Of a stretch of DNA of 64,000 bases, positions 15,720-26,212 are shown in pieces. Positions within the stretch are counted from its first letter, which is position 1. Each line of letters opens with the position of its first letter. The notes beneath the pieces are model-generated. The model was not told the DNA's origin and ran no database searches. It worked only from the letters and a program-made list of their open reading frames with translations. The DNA is from Drosophila persimilis (Eukaryota; Arthropoda; Insecta; Diptera; Drosophilidae): assembly GCF_003286085.1 (NCBI RefSeq), contig NW_020825294.1, positions 4,898,001 to 4,962,000 of the forward strand, in the 5' to 3' direction. Position numbers and translations under genes: made by a program.

Positions 15720-18700
15720 TTATTTTTTGGTGCTTTGGGCTGCCTTTTTCATCACTTCCGCTGCCCTGGCCTTGTTCAGACGCATCTGCTCCAAGTCCCT
15801 TTCTCTTTGTGGTATGATTTCTGTGGTGTCTGGTATCCTCGGACATTTGCCAGGCTTTGGTGTCGGCTGCGATGTGGATGGCTGTTCATCAGGTGTTTCT
15901 GTTGTTGAAGCCTTTCGTTTGCCACGCTTGGGACGTACGGGCTTGGCCTCGGATTCCACATCCGCTGACTCAGCCTCCGTCGCAGCTTTCTTCGCCCGCC
16001 TGGTACGAACGACCTTTTTTGGTTTCTCCGGCGTCTCTGCATCGATCTTGCCCGACATCTTGTCAATGGCCGATTGAACGCGTTTGCTGACCTGAGGCTG
16101 TTGGACCCTCAAGGCACTCTTGGCCGTGAAATAGTTGCGAATGGAACCCTGAATCTTTTTCTCGTTGATTTTCTTGATCACCGGCTGGAGGATGTCGTCT
16201 GTCTTCGATGTCGTCCAACCGAAAGACTTTCGTGTAAATTCTCTGATCGATTCCACATCCGGCGAACCCCAGCTGAAGGCATCGCGATTGTCGTCCACCT
16301 TGGGATCCAGATACGCCTCCACCACGGCCATGTTTGGGAAGCCTTCGTGCAGTTCAATATTCTTCAGCTTCTTTCGAAGCGCCAGGCGGGCGGAACTGCC
16401 TGGAGGAAGGCTGGTGCTCTTGTGTGCCTGCCACCAGTCCCGGAATCTAACCAAAGTGGCTAAAACTGATTGGTTGCCACTAGAGGCAGGGCTGGAGGCA
16501 TCCAGTGTGGTCGAGAAGGAGGCGAGAATTTCCATGGCCGTCACTGCACCAATTCCATGAATGCCCGTGGTGTAGTCACTACCCACCAGGCACGCCAACT
16601 GTATCAGCTTGCCCCGATTGCAGTTGAATGTCTGCTCGATCTGCTCGGCCCGGAACTCCAGAACATGCTTGTTCTGGGCGAAGAAGTTCTTGTAGACAGT
16701 GCGGCCTCCAAAGAGCCAGATATCGCTGTCATCCGTGATGGTGCCGTGCGTTAGTTCGGTGGCATTCAGGAAGGCACACTGCGCCTCGGCCTCCATGGGG
16801 GCTACAATGTATGGTATCCCAAAGAGGCGTAGTAGCTCCTGGCAATCTGTGCTCATGCGTTGGCTTATGGACATGCCCATGCGGTCCTGTCGATTGCGTT
16901 CGATTTCCAAGTCCTTGCGTTCCTGGGCCAAATTATCAGCCATCGACTGCAGCTCCTCGGAGGTCTTCTGGGACTTAAGGGTCTCTGCTGCATCTCTGAT
17001 GAGTTCCTGTAAAAGTATTTTATAGGTTATAGATTAACTAAAAAAAGGGCATTTGCTCCAATATCTTAGTTACCTCAGGATCCACAGTCCTCGGTGGCTC
17101 CGTCTCTGGATCGTTTCCCTCAAAAAGAGACTTTGAAGCCTTGCTGGACCTTTTCGTGGGCGAAACTCCCTCATCACTGTCGTCCGACCCACCAGCAGCT
17201 CGTTTTCGATCAGATTTGGGTGTTCGCTTCCTGTAGAATGGTTGCGGTACCTTTGGTGTACCCGGCGGTGTACCGTTATCGGCCACTGGCGACTTGTCCG
17301 GTGTCCTTTTCACCACATAACTGGTGTCAAAGAAATCCTTTATGGATTTGTTTTTGCTCGGCGTTTTATTGGGGGAAATTCGTTGCTTCTGATTGTCATC
17401 GCTGTCGCATAACTCAATCACTTCTTCGGTGTTGGCATTGCCTTTGACTTTGGAGACTGCTTCGTCGTCGGAGGATACTTCAATGATAGTGCTATTGTTC
17501 AGCTTTACCTGCTCCAGCTTGATGTTCTTCACGGCAGACATTTCTTTCTGCAGGTCATCGAGAATGGAGCTTAGAACAGGCTTGGGTTTGGTTTCAGCTT
17601 CGGGCTCGTCCACTGCTAGTTTGATTTCTTTGACTGCCTCGGTTTCCTTTTTCAAATCGTTCAATATAGAGTCCAAGTCAGGTTTTATTTTATCCTGGCT
17701 TGTGTCTGCTGTTTCTTTGTTCTCCTCCTGTTCAGAAGGCATTTCTTCTTGGCTTTCTTTTACTTCGATTATTTCAGTTCCTGGACTAGTTTCATCTGTG
17801 ATTGGTTTCTCCTGTGAATCTTCAATGATCTTCAATTCCTCACTCTCTGGTACTTCTATGAAATCTTCATCATCATCGCTTTCATCTGCCGCTTTTTCCT
17901 TGCCAGAGTCCTCTTCGAATATATCCGCAAATAGATCGTTGGTGGGTTTTAGATTATTAGTGATGTCCAAACGAATTTCTAGACCAGCCGATGCCTTGGT
18001 TTCCACAACTTCCTCCAAATCAGAGTCCGTATCCGTGTCTATTATCTGTACCTTATCCTCTAGGAGACTCTTCTTGCTCTCTTCAATGGCCTTTGAGAGT
18101 TGCTTGGCCTCCTCCACTGAATCGTTTGCTATATCGACGGGGACTACAGTTGTGCCTAGTAAGTGTTCGAGGCTTTGCGTATCATTCAATTGAGTGGACT
18201 CCATTATGTTGCCCACCTCCTCATCGTTCATGCCGCCATATTCAATCATGTATGCCCTGGCCGGACCCTTGGCTGCGTGTCGCAACTGTTTGCTTTGAGC
18301 GCGATTGAGCCGCAACTCCTGATCCGAGTCATAGTCGTAGTCCTTCTCGTCATACACTTTTGTGGTGCTCTCTTCCAGTGAGAGGGCCAAGGCCTGCGCC
18401 AAGTCCGCATCGTATTCAGTGCCCATTTCAACAGTCTCCGCCTTGCTGGATGTAGATGGCTTCTCCTCATCAACTGGCGGCTTTGTCTCTGGCAGCTCCT
18501 CAATTGTCTCCATTTTCATCTCGGTTTTGGTGCTCTCCAATGCCTTCTTCTTGAGATCCCTGACCAGCAGGAATCGCGTATGCTCATCCGAGCTGATTTG
18601 CCGCGTGCTCTGCTCTATGGCCGTGGGCGTTACAATACCCTCCTCGCTGAAAAAGTCACACAGCTCGGAATAGGTAAGCGTGTGTCCGCCCATTTCCTGT

Positions 18701-19639
18701 TCCGCCTGCTCCAGGCTCTCCTGGACGGCGCGTCGCTTCAGCAGACGCTTCATCTGGAAGGAGCAGAAGTCATCGCTGCGGGCGGGTAACTCATGCAGGC
18801 GCCCCCACGAAGACTGTTTGCGCGTCTCCTTAATGTCGGTGAGTATCTCGTGACGAACGTCGGCGGGAAGGTTCTTAAAGTTCTGACTCTTGACATCGAT
18901 GGCCTGCAGACTCGAATTGTACGCATGTCGAGCGGTGGACTCATCAAATGAGCTATCCGAAGTGGCACTGGCACTGGTGTAGTCCAAATCCTGGTCGCTT
19001 TCATCTGGGTTATCCTGCCCAGCGGCCAAAGCCGGCAATTCTGGCAGCTTAAATAGATCATCCTCATCGTTTTTGGACTTGCTGGGCGGCGGTCGTTTCA
19101 CCGGTGATTTCAACAAAAGCTCAGCATTCTTGCCCAGCGCCTGTTGCACAACCTTCTCCCTGGCCAGGGACTGCAAGAGAAGAGCCTGTATGCGGTCTGC
19201 TTCGTTGCTAAGTTTATTGCGCTGCTGCTGACGACGCGCCTAAAAAGAGAGCATCAACAAATGTTAGTCTTGCAAGTGCGACAAAGACAGAGGCAAAAGA
19301 ATAACCCACAATCGTGTCCCTTTTCAGTTGAGGCGTACATCCATCGAATATGAAGACTGGCCTCACCCGGTAGTAGAGCAGCTTGCACAGGCGATGAAAC
19401 AAACCCAAAAGATGGGCATTGTTCAGAGCGGAGCCCTTGTTATCCTGGAAACCCTTCACAACCTGATGCAGCCATATGGATATGTCTGCAAGAGCGTGGT
19501 TACAATTGAAATTAGATATAATTTCACAAAGCCGTGAAATCGAAGACTCACCCACGGCCAGTATTTTCCCTTCTAAAGTCTCAACCGGCACGGGCTTGCC
19601 GCAGGGCTCGATTAGCTTCCACAAGCCCGTGACTCCCAT
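15720..19639 (-). CDS. mus201: XPG/ERCC5 endonuclease (mus201), full copy
   Basis: XPG makes the 3' incision in nucleotide excision repair in the nucleus. Four coding exons: 19552-19639, 19310-19485, 17074-19239, 15720-17006. They join to 3,717 nt (1,238 residues). The N-terminal nuclease half opens [18 protein letters not shown], with metal-binding D30 (AVDISIW) and D77 (FIFDGC). A long acidic spacer follows. The internal nuclease half carries E882 and E884 (PMEAEAQC) and D903/D905 ([11 protein letters not shown]), then the helix-hairpin-helix [19 protein letters not shown]-binding-type box, QGSIRNYF, lies in the basic C-terminus. All catalytic acids are present, so this copy should be active. 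Its N-terminal part (17741-19639) lies inside the duplicated unit; the C-terminal part is present only here. Confidence 0.95.
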
Positions 19640-19942
19640 GCTTCATGCAAATATACAACTCCAATAATATAAAACATGCAAAACAAAATAAATAGTGTTG
19701 TAAACTGCCACGAATACAGTAGAGTTCAGTAGTACAGTAGACATTGGAATGAATGCACGATTCTGGGAATTAATAGACAACAAAACATGCCGACTTCTTT
19801 GTTTACGTAGATTAGTTTATAATGGATACCATCGAATATGTGTGTGGAGTTTTCGATCCTTACAACAAAATAATATATGTACTAAGTTTAAGCTTAAGAT
19901 AACATATTCTTTAACATGATTCGACTTAGGGCTAATATTTGA

Positions 19943-20326
19943 TTAAAGTGCCTCTTCGGTTGCTCCACTGCCACTGGCAGAGACATCTGCAGCACCACTG
20001 GCATCCTTCTTGCTGGCCTTGCTGTCCTTTTTGTCCTTCACAACTTTGCGATACACTTCCAGATCCTGCGACAGCGACGGCACGAAACTCTCAAAGTCCA
20101 GTTCCGTTAGGGTCTGCATTATATCCTTTGCCGTGATGGTCTTGTGGTTCTGTTTGTGTGCCAGTGCCGTCGATGAGGATGTCACAAAGATTGTAAAAAC
20201 GGACGCAGCTCTGGCAATGGCCGCACGCGCCTCCTTGCTCACGTTCGCCCCATCAGGCAAGGCCTCCTTGATTAGCCGCGCAATCACTGCATTGGGTAGG
20301 TTCAAATCCTCAATACGTTCAACCAT
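19943..20326 (-). CDS. Chrac-14: CHRAC-14 histone-fold protein, copy 1
   Basis: A 127-residue histone-fold protein, orthologous to POLE3/CHRAC17. It pairs with CHRAC-16 in the ISWI-containing CHRAC remodeller, belongs to DNA polymerase epsilon in other eukaryotes, and is reported in fly ATAC. Residues about 8-95 form the fold: LPNAVIARLIKEALPDGANV, then SKEARAAIARAASVFTIFVT, then the loop and third helix KTITAKDIMQTLTELDFESF. An Ala/Ser/Lys-rich acidic tail follows. Single exon. The ATG at 20326 is right because the fold begins within ten residues. It is divergent from D12 with 897 bp between starts. A second copy with an identical coding region lies at 24933-25316. Confidence 0.93.
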   Translation of the reverse strand: MVERIEDLNLPNAVIARLIKEALPDGANVSKEARAAIARAASVFTIFVTSSSTALAHKQNHKTITAKDIMQTLTELDFESFVPSLSQDLEVYRKVVKDKKDSKASKKDASGAADVSASGSGATEEAL

Positions 20327-21223
20327 TTTCTGCTGAGGTTCCTTGTCCTTTAGCTAACTTAACGTTCAAAATGCTGAATGTTGGATGTGATCCGGCGTCC
20401 GTCTCTTCCCGCGTAAACAAAACAGCTGACGGTGCTGGAAAGCACCAACGCATGAAATTCTGGGATTGGCAGTGTGGCCAGGTTTTGAGCGTCAAAATAA
20501 GCTAGATTTCACAAAAACACAAGCTAGAACAAGCTAAAAATGGCTAAAAATAAAAAAAACACATATATATACACATTTCTATATTTATCGCTGGAAATTT
20601 AAATATTTCTCCGGTAATTGGTAGTTGTGGCAACATTTGCCATGACGGCGCAATCCATATCGTAAAATTCAAAAGAATTATAGTCGTATTCATCAGACAA
20701 TTAATTTAAATTAAAAAAATTTAATTAATTAAAATTAAAAAAATTAAATTAATTAAAATTAATTAAAATTAAAAAATTAAATTAATTAAAATTAATTAAA
20801 ATTAAAAAATTAAATTAATTAAAATTAATTAAAATTAAAAAAATTAAAACAAACCTTTTTTTTAATATTGAGTTTAAGGATTTAACAGTCATTTTGTTCC
20901 TAAGCTTGGTCTTAACAAACATACTTTTTGTTCGATTTTCCTAAAAATATGGCTAGATTTAAGGTATCAGATTTTCATAATTTTTCAAGCTTTTCCGTTT
21001 TCAAATAAGCTAGATCTAGCCTTAAATAGGCTAAAATGGCAACACTGTCTAGCAGCACCACTAATTTAGTCCACATTTGTTTGCGCTTTATTTTTGCCAC
21101 TTTACCAAAAAGTCGGCATAAATGTGCAACCAGCTTCGGCATAACTTGAAATATATTTTCTGCGAACACAGGTGATAAGAGCCTTGTGCGTGTGCCAACG
21201 AATTTAAGCGCCGCGCACAGCAC
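20327..21223. promoter_or_regulatory. Divergent promoter region of Chrac-14 and D12, copy 1
   Basis: Start codons of Chrac-14 (-) and D12 (+) are 897 bp apart. Near each end is a word resembling fly core-promoter motif 1 (consensus YGGTCACACTR). CAGTGTGGCCAGG lies at 20470-20482 and, facing it, TGGCAACACTG lies at 21037-21047. They flank an AT-rich repeat. GCTAGATTT-type words also recur on both sides. Promoter assignment is inference from position and motif resemblance. Confidence 0.55.
20696..20850. repeat. AT-only minisatellite, copy 1
   Basis: Repeated units built from TTAATTAATTAAAATTAAAA words, each about 40 bp, with several near-perfect copies. It lies in the Chrac-14/D12 intergenic region. 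The duplicate at 25686-25838 differs by one A in a homopolymer run. Nucleosome exclusion is a plausible effect but is not shown. Confidence 0.85.
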
Positions 21224-23183
21224 ATGGAGCAGAGCGCGCCAGGGACGCCAAAGAAGCGCAAACACAGCGAGTACCACGATCCAGACTATCTCCAAACAGC
21301 TTCAACTAATGAAGATAGTGAGGATGCAGCTACAAACCAGCAAAAGCGGACGAAACTGGAGACGGAGTCGGCGGCCGAGGAGGAGGAAGAAGAGTTGGAT
21401 AAATCAGCTCAGCCACAGCGCGTGCCCGTGCCAGACACAACGGAGAAGTTGGAGCGTATCTGTGAGATCGTCCGCGTAGAATTTCAGAGGGAAATCTCGC
21501 TTAAGGATGAGCAGCTGGCCGAGATAGATAGACGACTGCTGCAGGCGCGTCAACTGCTGGACAAGCTGCGCTTTGAAGTGGTCAGCGAGTACTATAGGAA
21601 GCAACAGGTTCCCCTCACAGCGGGCGACGTGGCCAAAGTGCGCGGTGGCGAATCACTGTTCAGCGATGAAAGCGCTGGTCCACAGTTGCCTCTGCATCCG
21701 GCCATTAAGAAGATTGTCGGAAAGCGCCCATTGCTCATCCAGAACCACCTGCCAGAGCGCACGGCTGCCACACTGGCCAAGCAGACAATAAGGCAGCGAA
21801 ACCCAGCGCACCGCCGTGCGGAGCGTCGCAGACAGCAAAAGATTCGCGAGCAGGGAATTGTCATCGATCATTCAAAAGATCAACAGCAGCAATCAATCAA
21901 TATCAAGGTGGAAGATGAGCAGCCATGCACCAGTCGTCAGGCACACGAGCGGCAACAGCAGCAGCAACTGGAGCTGAATGCTTCGCGATTGAACAACAAG
22001 AACAAATTCAACTTTGTGGTGGGCAACACATCCAAATACATTGGTGGGGAAGGCAAAACTACATTGGAGAATGGTGGCCAGGCCCTTGTCTACAAATGGC
22101 TGGTCTATGTCCAGGGTAAAGATCTGCCAAAACCCCTGGAGACGTATATCAAGAAGGTGAGTCTGTCGCTGTTAGCCAGTGCAACCTTTTTAACCCATTC
22201 TATTTTCATTTTAGGTGCGCTTTCAGCTGCATCATTCGTATCGGCCCAACGACATTGTGGATGTTCATGCGCCGCCATTTCAGTTGAATCGTCGTGGCTG
22301 GGGCGAGTTCCCCATGCGGATACAGCTGTTCTTCCACGAGCATCTGCGCCAAAAGCCCGTGCAACTCATGCACACGGTCGTGCTGGATAAGACAATGTGT
22401 GGCCTTCATACGATGGGGGCGGAGACTACTGTCGAGATTTGGTTGAGAGCGGAACGAGCTAAGGTCAAGCAGGAACCAATCGAGCCTCCTCCTCCCCCAA
22501 TGCCTGTGGCTGCTCCTTCACCTTCTGCTGCTGCTCTTCCAGCTCCTTCTGCTCTTCCTCCAGCTCCCTTCCCACCCCCCATTGAGTGTTTAAAGCCCCG
22601 AACGATATCCATCACCCAAAACAAAGAGGAACTGGATGACAACCTCTTTGCCGGCATCAACAAGATCGAAATGAGCGACGACATCGAGCAGATTGAGCCA
22701 ACGGTTTTGGTCACGGAGCCCCGGAAGCTCATTTCTTCTTGGCTTTCTTTTACTTCGATTATTTCAGTTCCTGGACTAGTTTCATCTGTGATTGGTTTCT
22801 CCTGTGAATCTTCAATGATCTTCAATTCCTCACTCTCTGGTACTTCTATGAAATCTTCATCATCATCGCTTTCATCTGCCGCTTTTTCCTTGCCAGAGTC
22901 CTCTTCGAATATATCCGCAAATAGATCGTTGGTGGGTTTTAGATTATTAGTGATGTCCAAACGAATTTCTAGACCAGCCGATGCCTTGGTTTCCACAACT
23001 TCCTCCAAATCAGAGTCCGTATCCGTGTCTATTATCTGTACCTTATCCTCTAGGAGACTCTTCTTGCTCTCTTCAATGGCCTTTGAGAGTTGCTTGGCCT
23101 CCTCCACTGAATCGTTTGCTATATCGACGGGGACTACAGTTGTGCCTAGTAAGTGTTCGAGGCTTTGCGTATCATTCAATTGA
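21224..23183 (+). pseudogene. D12: D12 5' copy truncated and fused to antisense mus201
   Basis: Exons 21224-22156 and 22215-23183. The first about 483 codons are D12, including the complete YEATS domain (residues about 260-388, with GWGEFP). At 22731 the frame crosses the duplication junction and continues for about 150 codons through the antisense strand of mus201 before a stop at 23183. The predicted chimera is 633 residues and lacks the whole C-terminal half of D12. Promoter, start codon and the 58-nt intron are intact, so it may be transcribed. Differences from the intact gene in its last 620 bp include Ser for Ile, Pro for Ser and Arg for Leu. It could be a polymorphic chimera or an assembly product. 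Confidence 0.8.
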
Positions 23184-24629
23184 GTGGACTCCATTATGTT
23201 GCCCACCTCCTCATCGTTCATGCCGCCATATTCAATCATGTATGCCCTGGCCGGACCCTTGGCTGCGTGTCGCAACTGTTTGCTTTGAGCGCGATTGAGC
23301 CGCAACTCCTGATCCGAGTCATAGTCGTAGTCCTTCTCGTCATACACTTTTGTGGTGCTCTCTTCCAGTGAGAGGGCCAAGGCCTGCGCCAAGTCCGCAT
23401 CGTATTCAGTGCCCATTTCAACAGTCTCCGCCTTGCTGGATGTAGATGGCTTCTCCTCATCAACTGGCGGCTTTGTCTCTGGCAGCTCCTCAATTGTCTC
23501 CATTTTCATCTCGGTTTTGGTGCTCTCCAATGCCTTCTTCTTGAGATCCCTGACCAGCAGGAATCGCGTATGCTCATCCGAGCTGATTTGCCGCGTGCTC
23601 TGCTCTATGGCCGTGGGCGTTACAATACCCTCCTCGCTGAAAAAGTCACACAGCTCGGAATAGGTAAGCGTGTGTCCGCCCATTTCCTGTTCCGCCTGCT
23701 CCAGGCTCTCCTGGACGGCGCGTCGCTTCAGCAGACGCTTCATCTGGAAGGAGCAGAAGTCATCGCTGCGGGCGGGTAACTCATGCAGGCGCCCCCACGA
23801 AGACTGTTTGCGCGTCTCCTTAATGTCGGTGAGTATCTCGTGACGAACGTCGGCGGGAAGGTTCTTAAAGTTCTGACTCTTGACATCGATGGCCTGCAGA
23901 CTCGAATTGTACGCATGTCGAGCGGTGGACTCATCAAATGAGCTATCCGAAGTGGCACTGGCACTGGTGTAGTCCAAATCCTGGTCGCTTTCATCTGGGT
24001 TATCCTGCCCAGCGGCCAAAGCCGGCAATTCTGGCAGCTTAAATAGATCATCCTCATCGTTTTTGGACTTGCTGGGCGGCGGTCGTTTCACCGGTGATTT
24101 CAACAAAAGCTCAGCATTCTTGCCCAGCGCCTGTTGCACAACCTTCTCCCTGGCCAGGGACTGCAAGAGAAGAGCCTGTATGCGGTCTGCTTCGTTGCTA
24201 AGTTTATTGCGCTGCTGCTGACGACGCGCCTAAAAAGAGAGCATCAACAAATGTTAGTCTTGCAAGTGCGACAAAGACAGAGGCAAAAGAATAACCCACA
24301 ATCGTGTCCCTTTTCAGTTGAGGCGTACATCCATCGAATATGAAGACTGGCCTCACCCGGTAGTAGAGCAGCTTGCACAGGCGATGAAACAAACCCAAAA
24401 GATGGGCATTGTTCAGAGCGGAGCCCTTGTTATCCTGGAAACCCTTCACAACCTGATGCAGCCATATGGATATGTCTGCAAGAGCGTGGTTACAATTGAA
24501 ATTAGATATAATTTCACAAAGCCGTGAAATCGAAGACTCACCCACGGCCAGTATTTTCCCTTCTAAAGTCTCAACCGGCACGGGCTTGCCGCAGGGCTCG
24601 ATTAGCTTCCACAAGCCCGTGACTCCCAT
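22406..24629 (-). pseudogene. mus201: mus201 5' copy truncated and fused to antisense D12
   Basis: Exons 24542-24629, 24300-24475 and 22406-24229 on the minus strand. About 587 codons are mus201: the N-terminal nuclease half with D30 and D77, plus the acidic spacer. At 22731 the frame enters the antisense strand of D12 and runs about 108 more codons to a stop at 22406, giving a predicted 695-residue protein. The internal nuclease half (the EAEAQC and DDSD acids), the helix-hairpin-helix and the PCNA box are absent. It therefore cannot be a functional XPG nuclease, but it could still bind partners through the spacer. The mus201 3' UTR is also missing. Confidence 0.8.
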
Positions 24630-24932
24630 GCTTCATGCAAATATACAACTCCAATAATATAAAACATGCAAAACAAAATAAATAGTGTTGTAAACTGCCA
24701 CGAATACAGTAGAGTACAGTAGTACAGTAGACATTGGAATGAATGCACGATTCTGGGAATTAATAGACAACAAAACATGCCGACTTCTTTGTTTACGTAG
24801 ATTAGTTTATAATGGATACCATCGAATATGTGTGTGGAGTTTTCGATCCTTACAACAAAATAATATATGTACTAAGTTTAAGCTTAAGATAACATATTCT
24901 TTAACATGATTCGACTTAGGGCTAATATTTGA

Positions 24933-25316
24933 TTAAAGTGCCTCTTCGGTTGCTCCACTGCCACTGGCAGAGACATCTGCAGCACCACTGGCATCCTTCT
25001 TGCTGGCCTTGCTGTCCTTTTTGTCCTTCACAACTTTGCGATACACTTCCAGATCCTGCGACAGCGACGGCACGAAACTCTCAAAGTCCAGTTCCGTTAG
25101 GGTCTGCATTATATCCTTTGCCGTGATGGTCTTGTGGTTCTGTTTGTGTGCCAGTGCCGTCGATGAGGATGTCACAAAGATTGTAAAAACGGACGCAGCT
25201 CTGGCAATGGCCGCACGCGCCTCCTTGCTCACGTTCGCCCCATCAGGCAAGGCCTCCTTGATTAGCCGCGCAATCACTGCATTGGGTAGGTTCAAATCCT
25301 CAATACGTTCAACCAT
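24933..25316 (-). CDS. Chrac-14: CHRAC-14 histone-fold protein, copy 2
   Basis: An intact second copy encoding the same 127 residues as 19943-20326. I saw no base difference within the coding region. Its whole upstream and downstream flanks lie inside the duplicated unit, so it carries the same promoter and 3' end as copy 1. If the duplication is real, the genome would have a doubled CHRAC-14 dose with no matching doubling of intact D12. Confidence 0.9.
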   Translation of the reverse strand: MVERIEDLNLPNAVIARLIKEALPDGANVSKEARAAIARAASVFTIFVTSSSTALAHKQNHKTITAKDIMQTLTELDFESFVPSLSQDLEVYRKVVKDKKDSKASKKDASGAADVSASGSGATEEAL

Positions 25317-26212
25317 TTTCTGCTGAGGTTCCTTGTCCTTTAGCTAACTTAACGTTCAAAATGCTGAATGTTGGATGTGATCCGGCGTCCGTCTCTTCCC
25401 GCGTAAACAAAACAGCTGACGGTGCTGGAAAGCACCAACGCATGAAATTCTGGGATTGGCAGTGTGGCCAGGTTTTGAGCGTCAAAATAAGCTAGATTTC
25501 ACAAAAACACAAGCTAGAACAAGCTAAAAATGGCTAAAAATAAAAAAAACACATATATATACACATTTCTATATTTATCGCTGGAAATTTAAATATTTCT
25601 CCGGTAATTGGTAGTTGTGGCAACATTTGCCATGACGGCGCAATCCATATCGTAAAATTCAAAAGAATTATAGTCGTATTCATCAGACAATTAATTTAAA
25701 TTAAAAAAATTTAATTAATTAAAATTAAAAAATTAAATTAATTAAAATTAATTAAAATTAAAAAATTAAATTAATTAAAATTAATTAAAATTAAAAAATT
25801 AAATTAATTAAAATTAATTAAAATTAAAAAAATTAAAACAAACCTTTTTTTTAATATTGAGTTTAAGGATTTAACAGTCATTTTGTTCCTAAGCTTGGTC
25901 TTAACAAACATACTTTTTGTTCGATTTTCCTAAAAATATGGCTAGATTTAAGGTATCAGATTTTCATAATTTTTCAAGCTTTTCCGTTTTCAAATAAGCT
26001 AGATCTAGCCTTAAATAGGCTAAAATGGCAACACTGTCTAGCAGCACCACTAATTTAGTCCACATTTGTTTGCGCTTTATTTTTGCCACTTTACCAAAAA
26101 GTCGGCATAAATGTGCAACCAGCTTCGGCATAACTTGAAATATATTTTCTGCGAACACAGGTGATAAGAGCCTTGTGCGTGTGCCAACGAATTTAAGCGC
26201 CGCGCACAGCAC
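25317..26212. promoter_or_regulatory. Divergent promoter region of Chrac-14 and D12, copy 2
   Basis: Duplicate of 20327-21223, one base shorter. It has the same facing motif-1-like words and lies upstream of the only complete D12 gene. Confidence 0.55.
25686..25838. repeat. AT-only minisatellite, copy 2
   Basis: Duplicate of 20696-20850, with one A fewer in a homopolymer run. No other difference was seen in this low-complexity tract, which would be expected to mutate fast. That argues for extreme youth of the duplication, or for an artefact. Confidence 0.85.

Larger units (their letters stand above)
17741..22730 (+). repeat. Tandem duplication, unit 1 (4,990 bp)
   Basis: The unit spans the 5' part of mus201 (antisense), all of Chrac-14, the divergent promoter, and the 5' part of D12. 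It is followed directly by unit 2. By eye the units differ by seven substitutions and one base in an A-run: 19726/24716, 21787/26776, 22117/27106, two adjacent sites near 22518, one near 22566, and one near 22722, plus the indel near 20740. At the junction D12 sequence (GAAGCTCA) passes into mus201 sequence (TTTCTTCTTGG). The two parental breakpoints share only CA, a 2-bp microhomology. The end coordinates are ambiguous by those 2 bp. Confidence 0.95.

Noticed and set aside
17393-18193. 266-codon Ser-rich plus-strand frame
   Set aside because: Antisense shadow of the acidic mus201 spacer (Glu/Asp codons read backwards give Ser/Phe/Leu). The same shadow is used by the D12 chimera after the junction.
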